From positions 202,070 to 266,069 of the forward strand of contig NZ_JAKENF010000005.1 of the NCBI RefSeq assembly GCF_021491355.1: DNA of 64,000 nt. The letters run 5' to 3'. Below the pieces are notes generated by a model, which saw nothing but the letters and a program-made list of their open reading frames with translations, ran no database searches and was not told the origin of the DNA. Positions 56,134 to 64,000 of the stretch are shown here, piece after piece. The stretch is from Alitabrizicola rongguiensis (GTDB lineage Bacteria > Pseudomonadota > Alphaproteobacteria > Rhodobacterales > Rhodobacteraceae). Position 1 is the stretch's first letter. Every line of letters starts with the position of its first letter. The translations under genes were made by a program, and so were the position numbers.

Positions 56134-57180
56134 TCAGCCTTTCAGGCGCGTCCAGATCTTGTCCTGCAACTCGCGCGCGGCGGGGCTGCAATCCTGCGTC
56201 GGCACCAGCCGCGAGGCATAGTCATCCGGCATGTTGATCGCGTCCATCGCGCGCCACTGATCGCTCAGGAACTCGTCGGACTTGATCGCATTGGCATAGG
56301 CGATCGCGTTCGAGACGGCCGCTGCATTTTCCGGAGCCATCATCCAGTTGATGAAGATCTTCGCGTTCTCGGGATGCGGCGCACTGGCGGGGATAGCGAA
56401 GTTGTCGCGGAACATCGGCGTCCCTTCCTTGGGATAGATGTAGCGGATCGTCCCGCGCTGTGCCGTGGCCCGCGCCGTCGCGCCGTTCCAGAGCTGGTGC
56501 ATCGCGACCTCGCCCGACGCCATCCGGTCAACCGTGCTGTCGGCCGAGTAGAGCTTCAACTTCGGCTTCTGCGCTTCCAGCAACTCGAGGATGCGCTTCG
56601 CGTCGTCGTTGCTTTCCGTGCATTGCGGGATGCCGAGATAGAGGCTCGCAGCGAGGATCAGCTCGCTCGAGATGTCGAGCGCGGCGATCTTGCCCTCCAA
56701 TTCAGGTGCCGGTTCGAAGAACACCTTCCAGCTTTGCTCAAGCTCGCCGCCCGGAACCTGCGCGCTGTCATAGGCGATGCCTGTCGTCCCCCAGAGATAG
56801 GGCGCGGTGTACTGGCGACCGGGGTCAAAGTCGGGGTTGGTGAAGGCCTCCTTGACGTTCACGAAGTTCGACAGCGTGGGCGCGTCCAGTTTCATCAGAA
56901 GCCCGTCGGCGATCATGCCGGAAACGACATAGTCCGACGGCACGATCACATCATAGGTCGCCCCGCCGGCCTGCAGCTTGGCCAGCAGCGTCTCGTTGCT
57001 GTCATAGCCGTCGAGGATGACCTTGATGCCGGTCTCGGCCTCGAACTTGGCCAGAAGCTCGACCGGGTAGTAGTCGGTCCAGTTGTAGAAATAGAGCGTC
57101 TTTTCCGCGTCTTGCGCGAAAAGCGGCGCAGCGGAAAGCAGGCTGAGGGCGGTTGCGGCAAGAAGATGTCGTAGCGGCAT
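56134..57180 (-). CDS. Polyamine-type ABC transporter periplasmic binding protein (PotD/PotF family)
   Basis: 348 residues with signal peptide MPLRHLLAATALSLLSAAPL, cleaved after LFA near residue 22. Family motifs: LYFYNWTDYYPVELLAKFEA near residue 30, DSNETLLAKLQAGGATYDVI, and GWTDY-type residues in the ligand cleft (ring aromatic and acidic residues). Ligands are normally cationic amines such as spermidine or putrescine, but in this operon it may be a related nitrogenous compound. It follows the permease gene after 18 bases. Confidence 0.92.
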   Translation of the reverse strand: MPLRHLLAATALSLLSAAPLFAQDAEKTLYFYNWTDYYPVELLAKFEAETGIKVILDGYDSNETLLAKLQAGGATYDVIVPSDYVVSGMIADGLLMKLDAPTLSNFVNVKEAFTNPDFDPGRQYTAPYLWGTTGIAYDSAQVPGGELEQSWKVFFEPAPELEGKIAALDISSELILAASLYLGIPQCTESNDDAKRILELLEAQKPKLKLYSADSTVDRMASGEVAMHQLWNGATARATAQRGTIRYIYPKEGTPMFRDNFAIPASAPHPENAKIFINWMMAPENAAAVSNAIAYANAIKSDEFLSDQWRAMDAINMPDDYASRLVPTQDCSPAARELQDKIWTRLKG

Positions 57181-57198
57181 TGCAGATCTCCCGATGGG

Positions 57199-57972
57199 TT
57201 AGCGGCGCAGGCGGCCGAGGAAGAAGGAAAGCGAGACGAGCAGGATCGAGATCAGGAGCATCACGGTGGAGATCGCGTTGATCTCGGGCGTGATGCCGGC
57301 GCGGATGGCCGAGAAGATGTAGACGGGCAGGGTGGTCGTGCCCGGCCCCGACAGGAAGAACGAGGTCAGGAAGTCGTCGAGGCTGGTGACGAAGGCGAGG
57401 GTGAAACCGGCCATGACACCGGGCCACAGGAGCGGCATCGTCACCCGGCGGAAGGTGCGGAACCGGTTAGCGTAAAGGTCCTGCGCCGCCTCTTCGTAGC
57501 TGCCGCTCAGGCCATCGAGCCGCGCGCGGATCGGCAGATAGGCGAAGGGGATGCAGAAGGCGGTGTGCGCAAGGATCATCGCGCCAAGGCCCAGACTGAT
57601 GCCGAGGGAGACGAAGAGGAGGAGCGTCGCGACCGCCACCACGATCTCGGGCAGGATCAGCGGCAGGTTCAGCACGGATTCTGTGGTGCTGCGCCCGGGA
57701 AAGGCGCGGCGCGTGGCCAGGGCCGCCATCAGCGCAATGCCCGTCGCCGCGATGGAGGCTGCCGTCGCCAGCACGATCGAGTTCCAGGTTGCGGCCTGGA
57801 TCGACGGGTTTGTCAGAATCCGCGCATACCAGTCGAACGAGGCATGGGTCCAGACCGTCGCCGTGCGGTTCGCGTTGAAGCTGTAGGCGGTCAGCACGAC
57901 GACCGGGATGTACAGGAAGGCGAGAACCGCGATCGAAACTTCGCGCGTGGCAGGGAAGCGGCGCAGGTTCAT
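57199..57972 (-). CDS. Polyamine-type ABC transporter permease (PotC/PotI-like)
   Basis: 257 residues from ATG at 57972 ([20 protein letters not shown]). Six hydrophobic segments and the permease EAA-type loop GSYEEAAQDLYANRFRTFRR with VTMPLLWPGVMAG. It overlaps the upstream permease stop by 4 bases. It forms the channel with the protein encoded at 57969-58853. Confidence 0.92.
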   Translation of the reverse strand: MNLRRFPATREVSIAVLAFLYIPVVVLTAYSFNANRTATVWTHASFDWYARILTNPSIQAATWNSIVLATAASIAATGIALMAALATRRAFPGRSTTESVLNLPLILPEIVVAVATLLLFVSLGISLGLGAMILAHTAFCIPFAYLPIRARLDGLSGSYEEAAQDLYANRFRTFRRVTMPLLWPGVMAGFTLAFVTSLDDFLTSFFLSGPGTTTLPVYIFSAIRAGITPEINAISTVMLLISILLVSLSFFLGRLRR

Positions 57973-58849
57973 GCGGCTGCCCTCCGGTTGCGCCACAGCG
58001 CCATGGCGGTCATCACCACCAGCATGATCGCAAGAAGTACGACCGACACCGCCGCGCCGAACGGCCAGTTGCGCGCCGAGCCGAACTGGGCCTGGATCAC
58101 GTTGCCAAGCATTGCAGTCTTGCCGCCACCCAAAAGCGCGGGAGTCACGAAGGCGCCAAGGCAGGGGATAAAGACCAGAAGCGATCCGGCGACGATACCC
58201 GGCATGACCAGCGGCAACACGACTCGCTTCAGCGCCCGGCGCCGCGTCGCGCCCAGATCATGCGCCGCTTCGATCAGCCGCCAGTCGAACTTCTCGAAGA
58301 CCGAGTAGAGCGGCAGGATCATGAAGGGCAGGAAGGAGTAGGTCAGGCCGATCGCCACTGCGACGTCGTTGTACAGCAGTTGGACCGGGCCGAAGGGCCA
58401 GACGGCGTTCACCGCGCGGGCCGTCCACCCATCTTCGCGCAGGATGATGAGCCAGGCGTAGTTGCGAACGAGAAGGTTCGTCCAGAACGGGATGGTGATG
58501 AGCAGTAGCATCACATTTCGACCGGTCTTGCTGAGTCCCGCCATCCAGAGCGCTACGGGCAGTCCGAGGCACAGGCACAGAAATGTCGTGACCGCCGCTT
58601 GAGCGACCGACCGGAGGAAGATCACGAGGTAGGTTGGGTTGAGGATCATCGTACCGTCGAAATCCTCTTCCCAGACAAGCCGCAGGTAGTTGCCGATGCT
58701 GGGGGGCGCGGACCAGTCGACGCCGCTGCTGCCACCTTTCTGCAGAAGCGAGACCCAGCCCATCAACCCAAGCGGCAGGCCGATCAGGAGCAGGATAATC
58801 GCAAGTGCCGGCAGAAGGAGAAGGCCCCGACGGACTGTCGCAGAAGAAG

Positions 58850-58853
<4 letters not shown>
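57969..58853 (-). CDS. Polyamine-type ABC transporter permease (PotB/PotH-like)
   Basis: 294 residues, about six membrane segments with an N-terminal one ([20 protein letters not shown]), and the EAA loop [20 protein letters not shown]. It overlaps the ATPase stop by 4 bases. The order ATPase, permease, permease, binding protein is the standard one for potABCD-type importers. Confidence 0.92.
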
Positions 58854-59908
<1,055 letters not shown>

Positions 59909-59940
59909 GGGGCCTCCGGGGTCATAAGGGACCCTGAAGT

Positions 59941-59997
59941 ATTGCATGCGATTCTGTCAATATCGTATGCAATATAAGACAATTTATTGTATACGAT
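59941..59997. promoter_or_regulatory. Three 12-bp operators for the FCD/GntR regulator
   Basis: ATTGCATGCGAT (59941-59952), ATCGTATGCAAT (59962-59973, inverted) and ATTGTATACGAT (59986-59997) are versions of one palindrome, ATTGyATrCGAT, start-to-start 21 and 24 bases apart. The form matches FCD-type GntR sites (TnGTnnnACnA). They lie in an AT-rich stretch between the regulator gene and the first transporter gene, and could silence the operon in the absence of inducer. Confidence 0.75.
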
Positions 59998-60045
59998 TTC
60001 CTAAAGCGTCTATTGTTTCACCTTGCCGATGCACCTTTCACCATT

Positions 60046-60759
60046 TCAGGGAACCTGTGCCGCCACCTCAGCCAGAATGCTACGGACGTCGACTTCGGCG
60101 CGAGTGCCCAATTGTGCGCGGGTGGCCACCTCTTCGACATGCCGCTCCATAAGATTGCCTGCGCCTACAAAATCACCGGCGACGATTGCTTCGACGATCT
60201 CGCGATGTTCGCGCGCCCCGCAATCTGCCGAGTGGGGGCGACCGTAGATCGCCATGACCAGCGAGCAGCGCGACACGATCTCGGTCAGGTAACGCTCGAG
60301 AAGCGGGTTGCCGCAAAGGCGGGCGAGATACAGGTGGAACTCGCCCGCGAGGCGGATCGCTTCGACATCGCTTTTCTCGGCGAGCCGGGTTTCATCTTCG
60401 ACCATTTGGTGCAGAGTTCGTGCGGTCTCCACATCTATGCGCCCGGCAAGTTGGCGGACCATGGCACGTTCGAGCGCCGCGCGGATCACGAAGATGCCTC
60501 GTCCCTCTTCGAGCGTCGGGTTGGCGACAAACGCACCTCGATTGGGCTTCAATTCCACCAGCCCCTCAGTGGCAAGGCGCCCGAGCGCCTCGCGCGCGAT
60601 CGTTCGGGACGATCCAAAGGCCTCGCCGATCATGTCTTCGGGTAGGCGAGCGCCCGGGGCGAGGCGCTGTTCCAGGATCGCCATTCGCAATGCGACGTGA
60701 ACACGCTCCGTCCGCGTCATCGGACGATCTGTCTCACGCGTCGTATGGGTGCTCAGCAA
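60046..60759 (-). CDS. GntR/FCD-family transcriptional regulator
   Basis: 237 residues from TTG at 60759 (GGAG 6 bases earlier); MTRTERVHVALRM at residue 14 is a possible later start. The N-terminal winged HTH has LPEDMIGEAFGSSRTIAREA, and the C-terminal FCD domain has EFHLYLARLCGNPLLERYLT with metal-ligand-like His residues (EFHLYL, REHREI). It is encoded just upstream of the operon, on the same strand, and the three palindromes at 59941-59997 are its probable sites. Confidence 0.92.
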   Translation of the reverse strand: MLSTHTTRETDRPMTRTERVHVALRMAILEQRLAPGARLPEDMIGEAFGSSRTIAREALGRLATEGLVELKPNRGAFVANPTLEEGRGIFVIRAALERAMVRQLAGRIDVETARTLHQMVEDETRLAEKSDVEAIRLAGEFHLYLARLCGNPLLERYLTEIVSRCSLVMAIYGRPHSADCGAREHREIVEAIVAGDFVGAGNLMERHVEEVATRAQLGTRAEVDVRSILAEVAAQVP

Positions 60760-60887
60760 TGGTTTCTCCGAAATCGGGGATGCCTGCGGTGCTTACAGGT
60801 CCTCGGGTTCCAGTTATGGAGACACCGCGAATTCCTCGCAAGCATACTGCACTCAGGCTGGACTTGCCCGGCTTTTGTGGAGAGCGT

Positions 60888-61754
60888 TTAGCTCACTTCC
60901 CGGGCCTTTCGTTCGAAGGCGATGGGGCTCTCGAAGCCGAGCGATGAATGCCGCCTGGCGGGGTTATGGAACCCGTCGATGTATCTGGCGATGGCGTTTT
61001 CGGCCTGGGCGCGCGTCTGCCAGGCGACCGGCCAGATCAGCTTCGATTTGATGGTTTTGAAGAACGTTTCCACCATCGAGTTGTCGTAGCAGTTGCCGCG
61101 CCCGCTCATCGAGATCAGGATGCCGCGTTTGCGGAGCAGCGCCTGATAGTCGACCGAGCGGTATTTCGACCCGCGGTCGGAATGGTGAACTAGCCCCGGC
61201 GCGGGGTTGCGAGTTATGAGAGCACGCCGCAGGGCTTCGACCGCGAGGTCACGCTTCAGACGATCGTTCGTGGCCCAACCGACGACGCGCCGCGAGAAGA
61301 GGACCAGCACGACGGCGGGATAGAGCCAGCCCTCTGCCGTCCAGATGTAGGAGATGTCAGCTCCCCATTTCCGGTCCGGTTGTTCGGCCTGGAAGTCCTG
61401 GGCGATCAGGTTCGGCGCAACTGGCAAGGCGTGCTCGCTGTCCGTGGTCCGCTTGAACCGCCGTTTCTGCCTCGCCACGAGGCCGTTCTCGCGCATCAGC
61501 CGTGCCGTGCGATGACGCCCGATCTGATGGCCTTCGTCGATCAGGTCGCGATGCATGCGCGGACCGCCACAGGTGCCGTTCGACAGGGAGAACACCGTGC
61601 GAATGTGGGCGGGATGGACCATGTCCTGACGTCGGCGCTGGCAGGCCGGGCGGTCGTGCCAGGCGAAGAACCCGCTCTGGCTGACGTCCAGCACCCGGCA
61701 CATCCTGTGAATGGGGACGCTTGCCTTCTCCGCCTCGATGAAGGCGAAGCTCAT
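60888..61754 (-). CDS. IS3-family transposase OrfB (DDE integrase domain)
   Basis: 288 residues. The N-terminal HTH_21 part (CRVLDVSQSGFFAWHDRPAC) precedes the rve core with DDE residues: Asp in WGADISYIWTAEG, Asp in VHHSDRGSKYRSVDYQALL and Glu in NSMVETFFKTIKSKLI. The start overlaps the orfA stop (ATGA). The gene is intact, so the element may still be active. Confidence 0.93.
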   Translation of the reverse strand: MSFAFIEAEKASVPIHRMCRVLDVSQSGFFAWHDRPACQRRRQDMVHPAHIRTVFSLSNGTCGGPRMHRDLIDEGHQIGRHRTARLMRENGLVARQKRRFKRTTDSEHALPVAPNLIAQDFQAEQPDRKWGADISYIWTAEGWLYPAVVLVLFSRRVVGWATNDRLKRDLAVEALRRALITRNPAPGLVHHSDRGSKYRSVDYQALLRKRGILISMSGRGNCYDNSMVETFFKTIKSKLIWPVAWQTRAQAENAIARYIDGFHNPARRHSSLGFESPIAFERKAREVS

Positions 61755-62035
61755 CGACTTGCGTCTTTCGCGAAGAAGGCTGCGGCTTTCTTTAGGATGT
61801 CGCGCTCCTGCTTCAGAACTGCGTTCTCACGGCGCAACCGTTTCAACTCGGCATGCAGATTGACCGATGCCTCGGCTGGCTCACCGGCATCCCGTTCACG
61901 ACTGAGCCATTGCGTCAAAGTCGACAATCCGATCCCCAGATCCTCGGTGATCTCTCTCCGCGTCCGGCCGCTGGTTAGCACCAGCCGCACCGCTTCACGC
62001 CAAAACTCCGGCGTGGGTCTGTTCCCGTTTCCCAT
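61751..62035 (-). CDS. IS3-family transposase OrfA (HTH)
   Basis: 94 residues: an HTH_8-type fold (RREITEDLGIGLSTLTQWLS) followed by a leucine-zipper-like stretch (ELKRLRRENAVLKQERDIL). The gene ends inside ATGA, the start of orfB, which suggests reinitiation; a frameshift at AAAG near the end could give an OrfAB fusion. Confidence 0.9.
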   Translation of the reverse strand: MGNGNRPTPEFWREAVRLVLTSGRTRREITEDLGIGLSTLTQWLSRERDAGEPAEASVNLHAELKRLRRENAVLKQERDILKKAAAFFAKDASR

Positions 62036-62089
62036 AGAACACCTCCTGGGTCCTCAGTTGGTGCTCTCCACATTCTCCGGGCAAGTCCA

Positions 62090-62397
62090 TATGACCGACA
62101 CGAGGGGGTCTGCGGTTTCGCCCAACACGCATCGCTTCCCTGAACTGCGAGATAGTTCCGCTCACTTGAAACTGCCTTCGAAGGCAGTGGTCTGAAACAA
62201 ACCTTTGTCTGGATGGCAGGGTCGCCGGCACGCCGCCGCGTCGGAATGCACTGGGCTCTTAGGCGTCTGCCAACCGCTCAACTGTGCGCAAGGTTGCGCA
62301 AAGCTCTGAGCGATAAACGCCATATAAGCAAAAAGATTTGCAGATATCGACGAATCATGAGCATATATGCTCGCATAATCGGCTTTGGGAGGGGCCC
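62090..62397. other. Gap between IS and the DeoR gene with palindromic operator
   Basis: About 308 bases with no supported gene. A perfect 14-base palindrome, GAGCATATATGCTC, lies at 62359-62372, 25 bases before the TTG start of the DeoR gene, and is a candidate autoregulatory site. The rest is flank of the IS element. Confidence 0.55.
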
Positions 62398-63174
62398 TTG
62401 AACGACTCCGAGCGGCAAGACCGGATTGTTCAGCTGCTGAATGAGCAGCCTTTTGCATCCGTGCGCGACCTTCAGCTGACCATTGGCGTCTCAGGCGCGA
62501 CGATCCGGCGGGACATCGAAAAGCTCCACGATGCCGGGCGCGTCCGGAAGGTCTATGGGGGAGTCGCTGCACTGGACGGCGGGCCTCGACGGGCAGCCGC
62601 ACTCCCCTTTGTCGAGAACCGCGACATCGCTGTTGCCCAGAAACGCGCGATCGCCCGGACGGCAGCAGGCCTCGTCCGCGACGGCAGCCTTATCATCGTC
62701 CATGGCGGCTCGACCTGCTTCCATTTCGGCTGCGAGATCGCACACCGCAATGTCCGGGTCTTCACCAATTCTTTGCCGCTAGCGGGCTATCTCGGCGAGC
62801 ATGGCACCTGCCAGTTGACGGTCGGTGGCGGCGATCTGCACCGCGAGCCGGGCATCCTCTATGAGACGGGTGGCTCGGGCTACACCTTCTATGCTTCGCA
62901 ATTCTTCGTCGGCGCGCTCGGCGTCAGCGAGGATGGCATTCTCGAGCAGCACCCACTTCTGGTGCGCTTCACCGCCGAGATGAGCCGGTTGGCCAACGAG
63001 ATCGTCGTGCTTGTCGACAGCCGCAAGTTCAGCGCCCGGCCACCGACCGTGACCCTGCCGCTCAACCGCATCGGGCGGCTGATTACCGATGATGGGCTCA
63101 GCGACGAACATGCCCGCATGCTGGAAGACCACGGCGTCGACTACATCATCGCCCAACGCGGGGGCGAGGCATGA
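62398..63174 (+). CDS. DeoR-family transcriptional regulator
   Basis: 258 residues from TTG at 62398 (GGGAGGGG a few bases before). The N-terminal DeoR HTH has [20 protein letters not shown] then [19 protein letters not shown]. The C-terminal sensor domain has the DeoR sugar-phosphate motifs ([17 protein letters not shown] and [17 protein letters not shown]). It overlaps the start of the following ABC ATPase by 4 bases and probably controls that (now broken) transport operon. Confidence 0.9.
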   Translation: MNDSERQDRIVQLLNEQPFASVRDLQLTIGVSGATIRRDIEKLHDAGRVRKVYGGVAALDGGPRRAAALPFVENRDIAVAQKRAIARTAAGLVRDGSLIIVHGGSTCFHFGCEIAHRNVRVFTNSLPLAGYLGEHGTCQLTVGGGDLHREPGILYETGGSGYTFYASQFFVGALGVSEDGILEQHPLLVRFTAEMSRLANEIVVLVDSRKFSARPPTVTLPLNRIGRLITDDGLSDEHARMLEDHGVDYIIAQRGGEA

Positions 63175-63902
63175 CGGCCCCGATCCTGCAGATGCGGAGC
63201 ATCTCCAAGACCTTCGGGGCTGTGCGGGCGCTGCGGGATGTGAGTTTCGACGTCCAGCCCGGGGAATTGCACGCTCTGATGGGCGAGAACGGCGCGGGGA
63301 AGTCGACGTTGATGAAAATCCTGTCCGGTGCCTATGTCGCCGATCCGGGCGGAGAGATCCTGTTCGCCGGCCAACTGCGCCACGGTCGTGGCGACGGGAT
63401 CGCGGTGATCTACCAGGAACTGTCGCTGGCGCCGAACCTGACGGTGGCCGAGAACATGTTTCTCGGCCGCGAGGGGCGGGCCATGTCGCTCGTGCGCCGC
63501 GGGATGTTGGCCGACCGTGCGCAGCCGATCCTTGATCGCCTCGGCGTCGGCTTTTCGGCCCAGACCCCGGTCTGGCGGCTGTCCCTTGGCGAGCGCCAGA
63601 TGGTCGAGATCGCCCGGGCGCTGACAAGCGATGCGAAACTCATCGTGATGGATGAGCCGACCACAGCCCTCTCCACCCGGGAAACCGAGCGGCTCTTCGA
63701 CGTGATCGCAAACCTCAAGGCGCACGGCATCGCGATCATCTACATCAGCCACCGCATGGAAGAGGTCTATGCGTTGGCGGACCGCGTCAGCGTCCTGCGC
63801 GATGGCATCTACATTGGGACCGTCGACCGCGCCGAACTTTCGGCGGCGCGCCTCGTCTCGATGATGGTCGGCCGCGACCTCGGCAGCTTCTACCGCAAGG
63901 AG
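63171..63902 (+). pseudogene. Sugar ABC transporter ATP-binding protein, truncated by IS insertion
   Basis: The frame starts ATG 63171 and encodes the first ABC domain of an RbsA/MglA-type protein: [14 protein letters not shown] near residue 40, [15 protein letters not shown] near residue 143 and [11 protein letters not shown]. It runs to GSFYRKE, near the end of the first domain, and then into IS sequence (stop at 63917). The whole second domain is missing. The permease and binding-protein genes expected after it are not in the window. Confidence 0.85.
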
Positions 63903-64000
63903 TGGTCTGCCCCCTGAAAAGTGGTCCTCCCTGAGGTATGGCTTTCGAGCCATTTGGAGGATGCAGGAATGCCCCAGAAGAAGCACAAGCCTGAGGAGAT
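63903..64000 (+). mobile_element. Left end of a second IS3-family element (runs off the window)
   Basis: From about 63903 the sequence is TGGTCTGCCCCCTGAAAAG, an IS3-type end, followed by an AT-poor leader with TTTGGAGGATGCAGGA as ribosome site. The exact left boundary is uncertain by a few bases because only one end is visible. It interrupts the ABC ATPase gene. Confidence 0.75.
63969..64000 (+). CDS. IS3-family transposase OrfA, N-terminus (truncated by window)
   Basis: ATG at 63969 starts MPQKKHKPEEI. KHKPEEI is the standard beginning of OrfA proteins in this IS3 group. Only ten codons are visible. GGAGG lies 11 bases before the start. Confidence 0.7.
   Translation, partial: MPQKKHKPEE

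Larger units (their letters stand above)
60859..62089 (-). mobile_element. Complete IS3-family insertion sequence
   Basis: About 1,231 bp. Terminal inverted repeats are 60859-60885 and 62063-62089 (27 bases, 23 matching; both begin TGGACTTGCCCGG and end GTGGAGAGC). It contains orfA and orfB on the minus strand. No 3- or 4-base target duplication is seen: GGC precedes the left end and TAT follows the right end. The flanks may therefore not have been adjacent originally. Confidence 0.88.

Noticed and set aside
59941..59997. Reading the three palindromes as an IS remnant
   Set aside because: They match the half-site form of FCD/GntR operators and lie precisely between regulator and target genes.

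Overview
The window is about 64 kb of GC-rich DNA with dense, short-gapped operons. It looks like the chromosome of an alphaproteobacterium of the Rhodobacteraceae/Paracoccaceae type (Rhodobacter, Paracoccus, Defluviimonas and relatives). The evidence is the comEC-lexA-moeA-moaC-trpC-trpD-trpG gene order, a LexA box built from GTTC repeats, GC-rich intergenic hairpins of the kind common in this group, and the many sugar and polyamine ABC transporters. I saw no tRNA, rRNA or CRISPR array.

Region 1 (1-8.1 kb) is core genome. It holds the tail of comEC, then lexA, moeA, moaC, trpC, trpD and trpG on the minus strand, followed on the plus strand by a yibQ-like divergent polysaccharide deacetylase and an HSL-type alpha/beta hydrolase. 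Region 2 (8.1-14.8 kb) is histidine utilisation. hutU, hutH and hutI run left, hutF and hutC run right, and a palindromic HutC-type operator lies between hutI and hutF. hutG, which the HutF route needs, is not here.

Region 3 (14.9-24.9 kb) is a minus-strand Tad/Flp pilus locus (flp, cpaB, tadG, two tadE-like genes, cpaE/tadZ, cpaF/tadA, tadB, tadC), then a LuxR-type regulator and the prepilin peptidase cpaA. It has no secretin, RcpB/CpaD or TadD gene.

Region 4 (25.1-43.8 kb) is accessory carbohydrate catabolism in two convergent operons. The plus-strand operon has an RpiR regulator, two SDRs, three Gfo/Idh/MocA oxidoreductases, an IolE-like TIM-barrel protein and a ribose-type ABC transporter. 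The minus-strand operon has a desaturase-fold (MocD-like) hydroxylase, a PanB-like protein, a FrcBCA-like transporter and an aldose-1-epimerase-like protein, with a divergent LacI regulator. The gene content suggests oxidation of a cyclitol or an unusual, possibly O- or N-substituted sugar, but the substrate cannot be read from sequence.

Region 5 (44-51.6 kb) is built around the cell envelope. It has a small HTH protein, a POTRA-like plus beta-barrel outer-membrane protein, two tandem Tat-exported SDRs, a decayed stretch with a broken TPR-protein fragment, and a Tat-exported YtcJ-like amidohydrolase. A Crp/Fnr regulator follows. Region 6 (52.7-60.8 kb) is a minus-strand operon with a GntR/FCD regulator, a complete polyamine-type ABC transporter, two amidohydrolases and a flavin-reductase-like protein. 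Three copies of one 12-bp palindrome lie between the regulator and the first transporter gene. One amidohydrolase lacks the usual HxH metal motif.

Region 7 (60.8-64 kb) is IS-disturbed. It holds a complete IS3-family element, a DeoR-type regulator with a palindrome upstream, and a sugar ABC ATPase cut off by the left end of a second IS3-family element that runs off the window.
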